This document shows, piece by piece, positions 35,775-47,277 of a stretch of DNA of 64,000 nt. The stretch's first letter is position 1, and every line of letters starts with the position of its first letter. A program made the translations under genes and the position numbers. The notes beneath the pieces were generated by a model, which was not told the origin of the DNA, did no database searches, and worked only from the letters and a program-made list of their open reading frames with translations. Where the stretch lies: NCBI GenBank assembly GCA_951804985.1, contig OX638130.1, forward strand, positions 125,129,593-125,193,592, given 5' to 3'. Source of the DNA: Dryomyza anilis (lineage: Eukaryota > Arthropoda > Insecta > Diptera > Dryomyzidae).

Positions 35775-36955
35775 TTCTACCCCTTAACAGAGTTCGGATT
35801 TGCACGCACGCCCGCGCCCGTGCCCTTAAGTAAATGAGAAGCAAATTTGTTTACGCATACTCTGCACTCGGGCACCACATTTTTTTTACAACACATCCCG
35901 TCGCAACGAGTGATGCTTTGCACTATTCTCGGTACCTGCCCTCGTGCGGGCTACGAAACTAAAAACTGCAGCCCGCGCAGACGTGGAATGAGAAAATAGA
36001 GAAACATATCGCGCAAGTGCTATGGTATTTATTTCGCGGGGCAACTCCGTGCAACAGCGAAAACCGACTGCCCCGGGCAGCACGCGGGGCAGTTTCTCAC
36101 AGCCAGTTAATTTTTTCTTGTATGACATTCTTATGTGGCGCATGAGTACGGCACTGTTATAATATACTGTGCAATGTTTTAATAATTTTTAAATAAAACT
36201 ATCGTTAATACAGAAAATTTTGGCAATAATCAAATACACTTTTAATCGAAGTTTTAATTTGGTTTATAAAAATTGTATAATTTAGTACAAGTTTTTCAGT
36301 GCAAGTTTAAACTTAGTGTACATTTTTACAAATGAGGATCTACATTATTTTTCGAAGCCTATCATGTAGCTTTTTTATTAAAATAGATTTTTGCACATAA
36401 TAATTTTTGTATTTTAATAAAAATGTTGATTAAGATTTCATGTTAAATTTATTTTTCTGTTCAACGAACAATTAAAAGATACAATTTTTATAAACCAAAA
36501 TAAAACTGCGATTAAAAGTGTATTTGAGTATTGCCAAACTTGTCTGTACTATCAATAGTTTTATATAAAAATTATTAAAACATTGCGCAGTCTAGTAAAA
36601 CAGTGCCAATAAAATTTACTGGCTGTGAAAAATGCGCGTGCTGCCAAGGGCAGTCTGTTTTCGCTGTTGCACGGAGTTGCCCCGCGAAATAAATACCATA
36701 GCACTTGCGCGATATGCTTCTTTATTTTCTCATTCCACGTCTGCGCGGGCTGCAGTTTTTAGTTTCGTAGCACGCACGAGGGCAGGTACCGAGAATAATG
36801 TAAAGCATCACTCGTTGCGACGGGATGTGTTGTAAAAAAAATGTGATGCCTGAGTGCAGGTCTGCGTAAAACAAATTTGCTCGTCAGGGTATGAAGAAAG
36901 GGGCATGTGCGGGCGCACGCACACGGGCATTTCCGATCTCTGCCCCTTAATATAT
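35775..36955. repeat. Large foldback: ~480-500 bp inverted arms, ~200-bp spacer
   Basis: The left arm (about 35775-36279) and right arm (about 36478-36955) are inverted copies, roughly 85-90% alike by eye. Landmarks are ACAACACATCCCGTCGCAAC (35890) against GTTGCGACGGGATGTGTTGT (36816), and ATGGTATTTATTTCGCGGGG against its complement at 36676. The outer parts of the arms are conspicuously GC-rich for this window. Matching open frames in both arms (85 codons on the minus strand, 67 on the plus strand) are mirror images of the same repeat. I read it as a foldback transposon or a hairpin-RNA locus. Transcription would give a stem of several hundred base pairs. Confidence 0.85.
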
Positions 36956-39048
36956 TAAAAAATTTTATCAATATTTAACATTTTGCATTTAGTTAAACTA
37001 CTTTGGCACCTGAACCATACGTTCAATATTGATTGATTGATTTGGTCTTATTTGATAGGTAATGAATTGCACTTTCTAATGGTTTACTCTTTTTTAAAAC
37101 CTCTAACATAAACATAATATGAAATGATGGTCCGAAAGTTGTAAAACCGATTTTTGTGGACAGCATACAATTTTTTAAAAATATTTTTTTACACCATCAC
37201 CATCGGAAGTTGGAATAATGTTATATTATTTTGTAAAAAGAAACGTACATAGAAAAGGTATATTTTTGTCTATAAACTTGTGATTTATAAATGGATATAA
37301 GAAATTTTTACATTTTTTTTTTAAGTATATTAAGAAAATGTAAAAGTTATTCTTTATATTAATGCTATCATTTATTATTTGTATATTACACTGGGTAACA
37401 CTAAAAATTTATTTGAATGAGACGTAGTGATATTAGTTATATCGATGATTATATTCACGAATAAAACTTTTGCAACTCAAGAACAATATTCAACATTTCT
37501 TTTTTGATAGCCTCGAATTCATATTAGTACCCAAGTAACATATATCAAAACTTAGACTTAGATCTGTAGATGAATATGTAACGAATATGTATCGATACAT
37601 AGACTTGAATCGGTTCTTAGCTTAGAATGGAAATCTATGCAGAAATCTGTATTGAAACTCGATAAATTCTATTCAAACTTAAACAAAAAATATAGAGAAT
37701 CGATATATAGAAAAACTGTGTCATGAGAGAAGGAATTCTCTACATTTTTCAATAGGACAATTATTGATTTAATAGTATACAAAAAAATATATGTTTTCAT
37801 ATAAACTCAATGGCAATGTGATGGTATTTCTAGTATTTAATGGTATTTTCCGATTAAAATAATAATTTATCCAATTGACTATTTTTAATAGTAAAAAACT
37901 ATTACTTATATAGTATTTTTTCTGGGTGTAAGACCTGCAAATTTGACATGCCCCTTAATAGTTGAAAAAATATTGTTTTCAGTATTTTAAAGATTGCGAT
38001 TATTGCGAATTTAAAATTTCGAAACTAAAAATATCAATGACAAAAATGTATTAAAAAAATGTCAAAACTAACAAAAAATAATAATATCTATTTACAATTG
38101 CACATTTGTTTATACAGGTCTTTAAATGGTTACATTTAATTTTCGAAATAGTTTACTCCTGTTCAAAATATTTTTATCTGCTTAAATTGCCCATTTTCAG
38201 TACTATTTTAAACCAAGTTTATGATCCATTTTTTCCCTCACATTATAGTCAATATTTTACATATATTTAAAATTACATCTTAACTGAGTACTTTTAAAGA
38301 ATTTCGGACATTTTGATTTGGAACTATAGACTTTTGAAATATTTATTTAAACTAAGTTTAAACTATCACTGAAAAACTGAACCTTAATTAATAAATATGG
38401 CACCACTTGGTAATAACAAATAATTTTTCTCAATTTATAATGGCTGATAAATGTCATTCGAAATATAGAAAAATCAAGATATAAAAAAATACATATTAAA
38501 TGAAAAACATATTGCGTAATGCTTGTTCTATGTATTATTTCGATTTTTATTAAAAATGTAGTAAAAACACTATTTATTCTCAGTGTATTTAAATTACATT
38601 TGTGCGTGGGATTTTATAGTCAATTAGGGAATTTTGCTAAGAATATCGGGAAAAATAAAAATATGAGTTGGCATCACTGAATGAAATTGTAGATTTTTTT
38701 ATTGGGTACACTTGAGAAATAATATCCCATATAGGTATTAAATACTAGTTACACATTCTTAGCTTTACTAGTTCTATAAGAAAAATTAGCTTAGTTAAAT
38801 TTATCTTTGCGTAATTTATTTTGTTATACCGTGTTAATGTCTGTCAACACATTTCATAACTAATTAACATAACTATGATTTATTTTGGCTCTGAATAAAT
38901 TAAAAATTAAAATTTAATTTTTCTTTCAGCAGCCTATAATGTACGTTGGAAAATCTAGCTTACAAATACGTTAATTGAGGCGACCATACAGGGCTCTTGA
39001 AATACTTTAATTGAAACCATAAAGCTTTAATTTATCTGAATTATCAAA
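36956..39048. other. Intergenic, AT-rich, with a short MITE
   Basis: The unsplit CCAGAAAAAA-ended MITE lies at about 37735-37930. It carries TTCAATAGGACAATTATTG, ATTTAATAGTATAC and AATAGTAAAAAACTATTACT, ending TTTTTTCTGGGTGT. The rest is AT-rich. The last part (about 38930-39048) should hold the 5' UTR of the following small gene. Confidence 0.45.
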
Positions 39049-40611
39049 ATGCCGGCGGGACGAGTTGCTGGAAAGGCGGGTTTTCAAAACCATTACTATG
39101 ACGGTAATTTTGAATTATAAGAATCGTATATTTTTTTAATAATCAAATTCAATTCAAATTTTAGACATTTAGACATGTGAATAATACTAATTTCGGAAAT
39201 TGCTATTTTTTTATAATTTTTAGGTTTTAAATGGATATACCCATTAAGCAATTTAGGAGCGCTCTGAAATTGGAGTCATAAAGGAGACCAATTTTTGAGT
39301 GTTTTATGAGCCCTCAGAAAAATGATTCTTAAAAGTATCTCATTGAGAGCTCCGAAAACCGTCTTAGGAGCTCTCAAAAATATTAGTCATAAAAGATTCA
39401 TATTTAGGAGTTATTTAGGAACCCTCATACATTAGACTCCTAAAAGCATCAAAAATAAAATTGCTTCTGAGCGCTCAGAAAATAGACTCATAAAAGTTAT
39501 ATATTTTTGAGAATGTTTTTGGAACTCTTCAAAATTTGACTCATAAAAGAGACCCATTCATGAGCGTTTTAGGAGCCCCCTCAAATCAAACTCATAAAAT
39601 CATCAAATTTAAGAGTATTTTAGGAGCACTCAGAAAAGGGAGTCATAAAAGTATCTTATTGATGCTGGCTTTAGGAGCCAACTGTTTATATAAAATTGAT
39701 ATACTTATATTCGTTTTGAATTTGAAATCAAATGAAAAATAATAAAATATTAGTGTAAATTCAACAGACAAACCTACATATTAAATAGATTTTTTGAAAT
39801 AAATGCGTTTTCTCACGGATATCTGGACTAAGATAAACATGAACATGTACTATGTTGGATTCATTTCAGGCACATTCTATATTTCTGAAGAAAGAAAAAC
39901 TCCAAAAATGAAGCAATTGTGGTGTCTGGAAATTCTCAAAAATGTGAATGTTTTAAGAATATTTTAAAATGATCAAAAATACGCGGATTTTTGCGCTTTT
40001 TAAAGCGTGTGCACTACCCAAGTTTCTGTAGCCTTTTTAGGATATTTTCAGTGCTCAAATATGAGTGCTTTAGGAGTAATAAAAGTGTTAGAAATATGAG
40101 GGTTTTTGGGCTCATAAAATGGTGCCCTCTCCCAGGGGTTGAGAGTCTTTATGGGCTCTTTTAAGTGCTCATATATGAGTATTTAAGGAGTAATAAAAGT
40201 GTCAGAAATATGAGTGTTTTTGGGCTCATAAAATGGTGCCCTCTACCCAGGGGTTGGGAGCCTTTTTGGACTCTTTTAAGAGCTCATATATGAGGGTAAC
40301 ACTCATAAATATGACACATTTCGGAGTCTTAAAAGACTCATAATTTTTTTGACTATTTGTTTACCACTAATTAAATTTTTAGAATGTCTATTTTGACAAA
40401 AATGTCCGTTCACAATCAATTTCGGTATTTTACATAACTATTATAAATGTCTGCATTTTCAGGTCGTTCCTACGTTGGCATCAATGAGGAAATCATGTGG
40501 GTTAGCATAGGTATGGGTATTACCATTGCTATACTCATTACCATAGCCTTGTGCTATATAGCACGGGAGAAATGCCAAAAACGACAACGTGAATTCTATG
40601 TAACGGCCTAG
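39049..40611 (+). CDS. 67-residue single-pass membrane microprotein, unrecognised
   Basis: Two exons: 39049-39103 and 40463-40611. ATG sits in a fly-type Kozak context (ATCAAAATG). The donor is G|GTAATT after Y-Y-D and the acceptor is TGCATTTTCAG, and the split Gly codon closes in phase. The product starts MPAGRVAGKAGFQNHYYD, continues GRSYVGINEEIMW, then one hydrophobic span VSIGMGITIAILITIALCYI (about 32-51), and ends AREKCQKRQREFYVTA. The basic tail after the span predicts N-out/C-in. There is no cleavable signal. AATAAA-type signals follow at about 41160-41205. Kozak context, exact splice phase and clean domain order argue for a real gene, although each exon alone is too short to stand out. 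I do not recognise the family. Confidence 0.65.
39240..40340. repeat. Degenerate minisatellite in the microprotein intron
   Basis: From 39240 to 39700 a ~75-80 bp unit recurs about six times, built on ACTCATAAAAG ... TTTAGGAGC(G/A)CTCA. At about 40064-40300 a ~122-bp unit is duplicated: GGAGTAATAAAAGTGT, then GGGCTCATAAAATGGTGCCC, then CCCAGGGGTTG, then GCTCATATATGAG. Both zones share the ACTCATAAAA core, so they probably come from one element. Confidence 0.65.
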
Positions 40612-41280
40612 CTGAACTGCCAGACATGAAATTCGAGAATTTGGCATCGAATAAGGTCAAGACAAACAACATCAAAAATATTATTTTGAGTCATTGCACA
40701 ATTTACCGGACATCGAATGGAACTGCTTGCCAAGGTCTACTACATACGTTTGGATTATTATTTCAATGGTACTGAACATTGAGAGAACTGCTGTTTATTA
40801 ATAACAAAAAAAAATATTTATAATATAAAGAATTTTCTGTAAAATGTACTTATTAAAAGTATGAAACAATTTTAAGAATTAGACAAATGTTGCATAAAAA
40901 AATATATATGTGACATGAAAAATGTTGTAATTTGTTATTCTATAATGATTATTGTGATGTAATATGTTAACTGAAATACTGTATGGTTTAAGAAAATTTA
41001 ACTTTTTTCAAAATTTGAAATTTAATGAAAAATTATTTAAAAAATACAAAAAAATGTTATACAAATTATTTCTACGATTAAAATAATAAATAATGCAGTT
41101 TAATATTTTCTATGCCAAGCGAATTTCGAAAATTGAATTTATAAATTATTTATAATAAACAAAATAAATAAATGCCATCGTGATTTTGAATTTTGAATAA
41201 AGTTTATTTTTCTTTAAACTGTGTTCTGTAATACGATTTTGAATGAAAAGAAAAGCAAAAATTTCTTATGAGCCACCCAC
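40612..41280. other. 3' flank of the microprotein gene
   Basis: Probably 3' UTR to about 41170-41205, where AATAAA-like signals cluster (ATAAACAAAATAAATAAATG). No other gene on the plus strand. Confidence 0.4.
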
Positions 41281-41408
41281 CTTAAAAATAGTGCGCTCCA
41301 CCATGATATACGAACGTTCCTCATTATTTAGCTCTTTGCTAAAAGTTATAGTCTCTGGTTTTAAGATGATGTTCACAGCATTGAGTATAGTATCAAGAAA
41401 TAAATGTT
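41281..41408 (-). CDS. Orphan exon of an unidentified minus-strand gene (B)
   Basis: On the minus strand a TTTTTATTTAG acceptor precedes 128 bases with one open frame, ending in AAG|GTGGGT, a strong donor. The frame reads HLFLDTILNAVNIILKP, then ETITFSKELNNEERS, then YIMVERTIFK. It enters with two bases of a split codon and leaves in phase 0. Composition and splice sites look like a real internal exon. Its partners were not found: the exon-like piece at 42071-42249 ends in the wrong phase to join directly. Family not recognised. Confidence 0.4.
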
Positions 41409-42070
41409 CTAAATAAAAATTTACTACTTATTTTCGAATCTATTAAAATTGTACCACAGACCTTCACAGTTCATTTATACTATTCAATATTTTTACTAAA
41501 GTTCGTAAAATATACGAGATGCATATTTTATGTAGTAAATGTATGTTTAGTGTATGTTTAGTTTAGTTTTGTAAGAATCGTTTTTCACTCGAGTTTTTAT
41601 TATTGTTATAGACCAAAAATAAAAATAAAAAAAAAATTAAAATGAAAATTAATGCAACTTTGGAACCAACCGAAACATTTACAAAAATCTAAAAAAAAAC
41701 ACAATACAACTCTTCTTTGTTGAACGATTTTACTCTTTAATCTGTTATATTGTTATACAAGTGAAAACGGCGTAAGTTAAGTTGTTGTTAAGTATCGTAT
41801 ATCACTCGGCAGTTAAAGGCGCAGAATTTTTCAAAACGTACTCTATAAAAATAAAATATAGAAGTGAGCGCGCTCATGTTTGTATTCATGATGCTACTTT
41901 ACTAAATATATTCAAAATATATACCATCTATAATTATATATAATAAAAAATAATACGTGTATTTACCATGTAATGTACTATTTATGTTGTTAACAAAATA
42001 AATATACTTCACACTATTTCTTCGCACCGCAATGAGACTTTTTTTTAAATTTATTTCAGATGAAATTTAC

Positions 42071-42249
42071 CTCATTTGAGAATATATGTTGGTCATGTAA
42101 CTGGTCGGATTATGATATGGTAAAAATATAAAGGCAGTTCGCAAACATGATTTTACAGAATTTCTACAGGAGTGTACCAAAAATTTCTCGAAATGCATAT
42201 CTTTTTTGAAATAACTCGAGCATTTACCTATAATCTCCTCATTGATCAT
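42071..42249 (-). CDS. Orphan exon of an unidentified minus-strand gene (A)
   Basis: Minus-strand open frame MINEEIIGKCSSYFKKDMHF, EKFLVHSCRNSVKSCLRTAF, then IFLPYHNPTSYMTNIYSQM, closing at GAG|GTAAAT with two bases left over. It may begin a little further upstream (42259) after a weak acceptor. The composition is protein-like and soluble. It could belong with exon B only if another exon lies between them, or both could be pieces of a decayed gene. Family not recognised. Confidence 0.4.
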
Positions 42250-42404
42250 GAAATGGTATCTCCATTTTTAATATGCGAAAATATTGATAACAAAAACAAA
42301 AATCTTACGTTCGTATTTCGGTCGATTTCATATAAGAATTTCTAATCAAACTACCTACCAAATACCTAACTAAGTCCTCATACACATTTTTTTGGCTGGG
42401 TCAA

Positions 42405-43045
42405 AGCCGTTTTGAAAATTTTCGAAAAGACAAAGACGGAATTTGTACAAGAACTGTCTGATTTTTGCCCGTTCCCAAAATATGCCGTGAATATGCCATT
42501 AAAATTCCACCCAATTTTACAACCTTCAGAAATATGAATGAAAAATGTCTGAAACCAACACAAAATTTTTGGAAGTTTAAAACATATTTTCGACACATTT
42601 CTAACAGACAAAGGCGGAGTTTGTATCAAAAGTTGTTTGTCTTCTGACCATTCCCAAAATATGGCGTGAATTTACAATAAAAATGCCATAACATTTTACT
42701 AACTGCTATACACTTCCCAAGATATTCCATTTAGCTGTGCGTTTGCCGGAAATATGTCCGAAATATTCCTTAAAAATGCCAGAAATTTTGTCTCGGGAAT
42801 TCACACAAAATTTTGGACAGAATCGAGTCAGTTTAGAAACATATTTTCGACATATTTCTAACAGACAAAGGCGGAGTTTGTATCGACAACTACATATTTG
42901 GGCCCGTTCCCCAAATATGCCGTGGATCTGCCATTCAAATTCCACAAAATTTCACAACCTGCTATACCCTTCCCAAAATATTTCATTTATCTGTGTTTTT
43001 GCCGGAAATATGCCCGAAATATTACTGAAAAATGCAAAAAAATGT
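42405..43045. repeat. Tandem repeat, three units of ~180-255 bp
   Basis: Key words recur in order: GACAAAG(A/G)CGGA(A/G)TTTGTA at about 42428, 42607 and 42862; CCGTTCCC(C)AAAATATGCCGTG and variants at 42470, 42650 and 42903; TTTGCCGGAAATATG(T/C)CCGAAATATT at 42745 and 42999. Open frames on both strands (with repeated ETYFRHISNRQRRSLY) are by-products of the repeat. Confidence 0.75.
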
Positions 43046-44462
43046 CTCAGGAAATTTATATTTATTTAAAAAAAAAAGTGTTTATTTTATTGATAAAGAA
43101 ACTTATGAAAAGGAATTATTCAGCCATGTTCCATTGAATTCCGATGGAATTTTTATAAAAAAAAATGTAAACAAATGATTTTGAATTCAATATCTTAGTA
43201 CTAATTCGAATTGTTCTTGTCAAAGCAATCGGATGAAAAATTAAACCTAAAACTGTCTCTTTAAAAATTGTATATGAAATTTTTTTTTCGTAATACGATT
43301 GAAATTTATTCATGCCCGAGATTATATATAATTCGATTGTAATTTAAACTAAAAGAGCATGGCCAAATATTTTTATAAACTATGTTAAATCATATCAATA
43401 GCGATAAATCCATTATTACTATTGAATAATTCAATATATTTTTGTCTCATGGTGAATAATATGAAGCTATTAAAAAAAACTCTAGAACAAAGGTAGATAT
43501 TTTAATTTTTATGTCGCTAAATAATATACCCACCTAAATAATCTGCAAACCTTTTTTTTTATATATATTCAATAGTTAAAGTGACTGTTTGTAAAATCAC
43601 ATGACAAAAATGGCATTGTTTGTAAAAAACTTTTCTTCTGTGAACTAGTTGGGAACCGCTGGGTGAATGTTTTGAGAATATAATAACCAGATATTTAAAT
43701 GGTGTGCACATTTGACCAAATATGTTGCCACCAGAAATGAAGTAATGCGGGTTTTCACATGGATATTAACATTCTAAGAAGAAGGTCGCTTTCAACATTT
43801 TTTTTCTACACGTCCTGTTTCAAGGATATTCGACCAAAACAAAAATTCATGTCAATTTTTTTTTTTTGCATATAAATGCCCTATTTTGAGTAATTGAAGG
43901 GTTTGGTGCAAAAAAGGGTCAAGTCCATATTTTTTCGAAATTGAGTTATATATAATATAATAGCTTTTTATATTTCGCGTCGTTTTGTACCAAAATCATC
44001 CATATCTGAAGTATAAACACTGAAATACCACAATCAATAAAAATAAAGTTGAAAATATTTTACAGTTGAAAAGGAAATATTTGCCTGTGATGAATATGTG
44101 ATTTTATCACTTCCTTAAACACACAAATATCATTGGTATGAGAATGCATCGACAGGTGGTAGTGCATCTGAACACTTTTTAACTTACATTCCGGAAAACA
44201 AAATAAATATTTTTATAATTTACGTAAATTGAAATTATCATTACGATTTTTATTTTAAAAATACTTTTTTCGTACAATATATTTTTTTTATTATCTCTGA
44301 ACATAGCTGAGACAATTTACTACATTTTTGTTTCTATACACTTTGTTCCTAAAATTTACAGTTATTTCGTAATAAATCGCAGAATCGTAATAAATCGCAG
44401 AAATTTGCACTACGATTTTGTCTAAAAAAATAATTATGTATATGACAAAATTAATAATCATT
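43046..44462. other. Intergenic, AT-rich
   Basis: I see no gene, RNA or clear repeat here apart from a short direct repeat GAATCGTAATAAATCGCA near 44380-44400. Confidence 0.35.
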
Positions 44463-44626
44463 AGCTGCGTTTTTTTCATAATTTAAATTTGAGCTGGAAC
44501 AAATTTTGTACGCAAAACAAAAAAAAATTGAGCTTGATAAATCTATCTAGCTCAAATTTGTTTTTGTTTTGCGTATAAAATTTGTTCCGGCTCAAATTTA
44601 AATTATGAAAAAAACGCAGCTATTAT
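44463..44626. repeat. Palindromic MITE-like element, ~75-bp arms
   Basis: The left arm begins AGCTGCGTTTTTTTCATAAT and runs through TTTGAGCTGGAACAAATTTT. The right arm mirrors it, through AAAATTTGTTCCGGCTCAAA to ATTATGAAAAAAACGCAGCT. Arms are ~90% alike with a ~15-bp loop (about 44540-44555), so the locus can fold into a single long hairpin. Confidence 0.75.
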
Positions 44627-45087
44627 TACGAAATAAAAAGTGATGTACTATTCAAATTTTCTGAAGTTTTCTAAGATTTTTAATTTTTTTTTACTTTTTT
44701 GAAAAAAAAAATGTTTGTTGGTATTTTTATACAGTAGTTTTACACTTTTGGTACTCAATGTTCCGGACGGGACAGATTTCAAATAGCTGTCAAAAATTTT
44801 CTAGAATTACTAAGATTTGGTTCCGGACGGGACATTGAAAACTCTTATGTAAAAATCAAAAATTTTCCGTTATTTTAATTTGGATCATTATTTTTGAGCT
44901 TAAGAAATAATTATTAATGTTAACTGAAAAAACAGAAAATAAGGACTGCGTCGAATAAAATTGTCCGCTACAAAAATGAAAAAATCTAGAAATCTAGTAA
45001 TCGAATTTTTATAGAATACAATATTTTATTTTGCAAATTATTTTTAGATTTAAAAAAAAAATATAAAAAACCAGAAATTAATATTTT
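44627..45087. other. AT-rich flank of the transposase fragment
   Basis: TTCCGGACGGGACA occurs twice, at about 44760 and 44820, a direct repeat that may be the edge of the neighbouring transposon. No coding signal. Confidence 0.35.
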
Positions 45088-45750
45088 TTAATAAAAAGTT
45101 TTTATTTTTCCGGAACCCCTTGCATTAATGTTGTAATGGTAGTGTCCGACACCCTCACAGCTGCTGAAGACCACTTTCTTTTTTCCACAACTGCAAATTG
45201 CCTGCCAAACAAGGAATTTCTTTGGGAATTTTGTCATTTTTTTTTTATTTGAATTTTTCAGCGACATTTCCTCGAGAATCGGCTGTATAAAATTCCTGCC
45301 CAGGTAGCTTAGAAAAGTCCGCAAAAACATAAGTTTCGTCGTCCATTATGCAGCAATCGAATTTAAAAAAAAAATCTTTGTTCAGCTTTTTAGCGGCATT
45401 TCTATCCGGAACTTTTTGGACCTTGTACTTCTTGAGCCCAGCTTCTTTCTTAGTCCTGTGCACGAAAGATTCTGAGCAATCCGCCTTTCTCGCCAATTTC
45501 CTTCCGGATATGCTTGGGTCTTTCTTTAAAATATTCACAACCTTCTTCGACTTTTCACGATCATGTGGGCCTTTTTTTTACCAGAACCTTTCTTTCGATC
45601 AATACTCAGATCTTCCTTAAATCGGTTGATAACGCGAGAAATGGTCTTAGGGTTAGCCCCTACCTCCTTGGCAATTTTTTTAAAAGACCAACTAGGTTGT
45701 TTTTGAAAAATTTTAATTATATTTTCTCGCACTTCCACTTCGTTTTCCAT
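45088..45750 (-). pseudogene. Tc1/mariner-superfamily transposase remnant (ITmD37E-like)
   Basis: Minus strand. The first frame starts at 45750 with a helix-turn-helix (SWSFKKIAKEVGANPKTISR) and a basic linker (DRKKGSGKKK). A frameshift follows near 45540, and a second frame has DPSISGRKLARKADCSESFV and FDCCIMDDETYVFADFS, containing the first catalytic Asp. A further shift near 45245 leads to KKMTKFPKKFLVWQAICSCG. The second and third catalytic acids are missing, so the 3' third is gone. The bipartite HTH and CIMDDETYV-type motif resemble DD37E transposons of mosquitoes and flies; this subgroup is my inference. Confidence 0.75.
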
Positions 45751-47277
45751 TTTCGCGTTAAATAAATTTTGTATTGACTACAACTGACACAAATTATTTT
45801 CGGCCATTTAATTCAGAGCAACTCAAAATATTTCAAGGACAAAATTTTTCAAATATTCAAAAAAAAAAAGACACCAAGGAACGATCGGTGCGTGATCGAC
45901 TCTTTTAAATATGCATTTTGGCTTTGTTTAGGTGTGTTGGTCATATAAATCGGAAAATACTGAACGAAGGCTACTAAAATATAGTATTTTTGTTCCTATA
46001 CATAAGTAGTATCCGCCACCAACAATTCGCGAGCTCAACTTATTCCTATTTGAGATAAAGTTATCCATTTATATTTTGATTTAATTTTGATTTATATTTT
46101 GATTTAAAACATTGATTTAAAAAAAAATGAGAGTTATTTCATTTTGTAGAAAAAGTATCCTCTTGTTCATCTTTCCTTTTATCAACTCTGCCACCTAATT
46201 CCCATCTTAAACCCAAAATAAATAAAAAAGACACTTGGTTGGTTTTAGTTACAAATAGTTTATTTAAAATACAGCTATAAAAATTTGTTTCGTTGGACAA
46301 AAGCTTTTGGAGAGTTATAAAAAAAGGAATACTATACAAACTATCAAATGTGCAAATAGAAATGCTTTATTTATTTATTGTATGATATGAGTATAAAGAC
46401 GAAATATACAATATTAAATAAATAAATTGATTCAAACTCTTTATAGCACTGTTTCGCTGTAATTTAAGCATAATATGGATGATGTCTTTTCTTTTATTAT
46501 TATTATTACTTAGCCACAAAAGAAAACAAGCGAACAAACAAAATAAAATACAAATAATAAAAAAACTAGTATTAAACCCCAGTGTACATTAACAGTAACA
46601 TAATATTATATATATATATATTTACACAAATTTTTGCAATTATTTGAGTAACGTATTTTTTGGAATATTTGGCTGAACTAATTGTTTATATATATTTTTG
46701 TTATTTTTTAATTTATTAAGCGAAACATAGTGTAAACAAAAATATTTTAAAGCAAGTGAATTTTAAATATATGGCGAAGAAAACATACAGTAACTCTATA
46801 TTCTATTTTTATGAGGGGGCTCATGTACTTTTTAAGTACATACTTACATCTCTCTCTCTTTATCTTTTTCTATTACTCTTTCTTTTCTTTTCAATAACTA
46901 CGAAGCCTGGTTATCACACAAAAAACGCAAAAGTTTCAATATATTTATATAGGATTCAAAAATTCAAAGATTGCATAGACATTTAACTTTAATTTTATCT
47001 CAACTTGTGTTTTTGTTACACCAACATAACAGCAGCAGCAAGAACAAAAATCTTTTACTACTTTTTCGCGACTCTTAAGTAAAATTTTAAAAAAATAATT
47101 AAAACAAAATCAAATAACAAAACAGATTTGATGATAGTGTGTTTACAGATTTGCATGTCTCATATATAAAATATTGTTTTTTTTTTGGGCTGCATAATGC
47201 TTACTGTGTACGTCTGTCTGTTTGTTTGTATATGTGTGTAAATGTGTGTGTGTGTGTGTAGATTTGTTTGTGCTCTT
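45751..47277. other. Region downstream of Rab10
   Basis: The right part is probably Rab10 3' UTR on the minus strand; AATAAA-type signals on that strand are too many to choose among. A TG-rich microsatellite lies at about 47230-47262. No other gene is supported; the open frames are AT-rich noise. Confidence 0.35.

Noticed and set aside
35886..36835. Protein genes of 85 and 67 codons
   Set aside because: The two frames are mirror copies in the arms of one inverted repeat, and nothing supports translation.
41281..42249. Joining the two orphan exons into one gene
   Set aside because: Exon A leaves two bases of a codon and exon B also begins with two, so a direct splice breaks the frame; they are listed separately.
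42378..43137. Overlapping small proteins with repeated YFRHISNRQRRSLY
   Set aside because: The protein repeats mirror the three-unit DNA tandem repeat, and frames are open on both strands alike.
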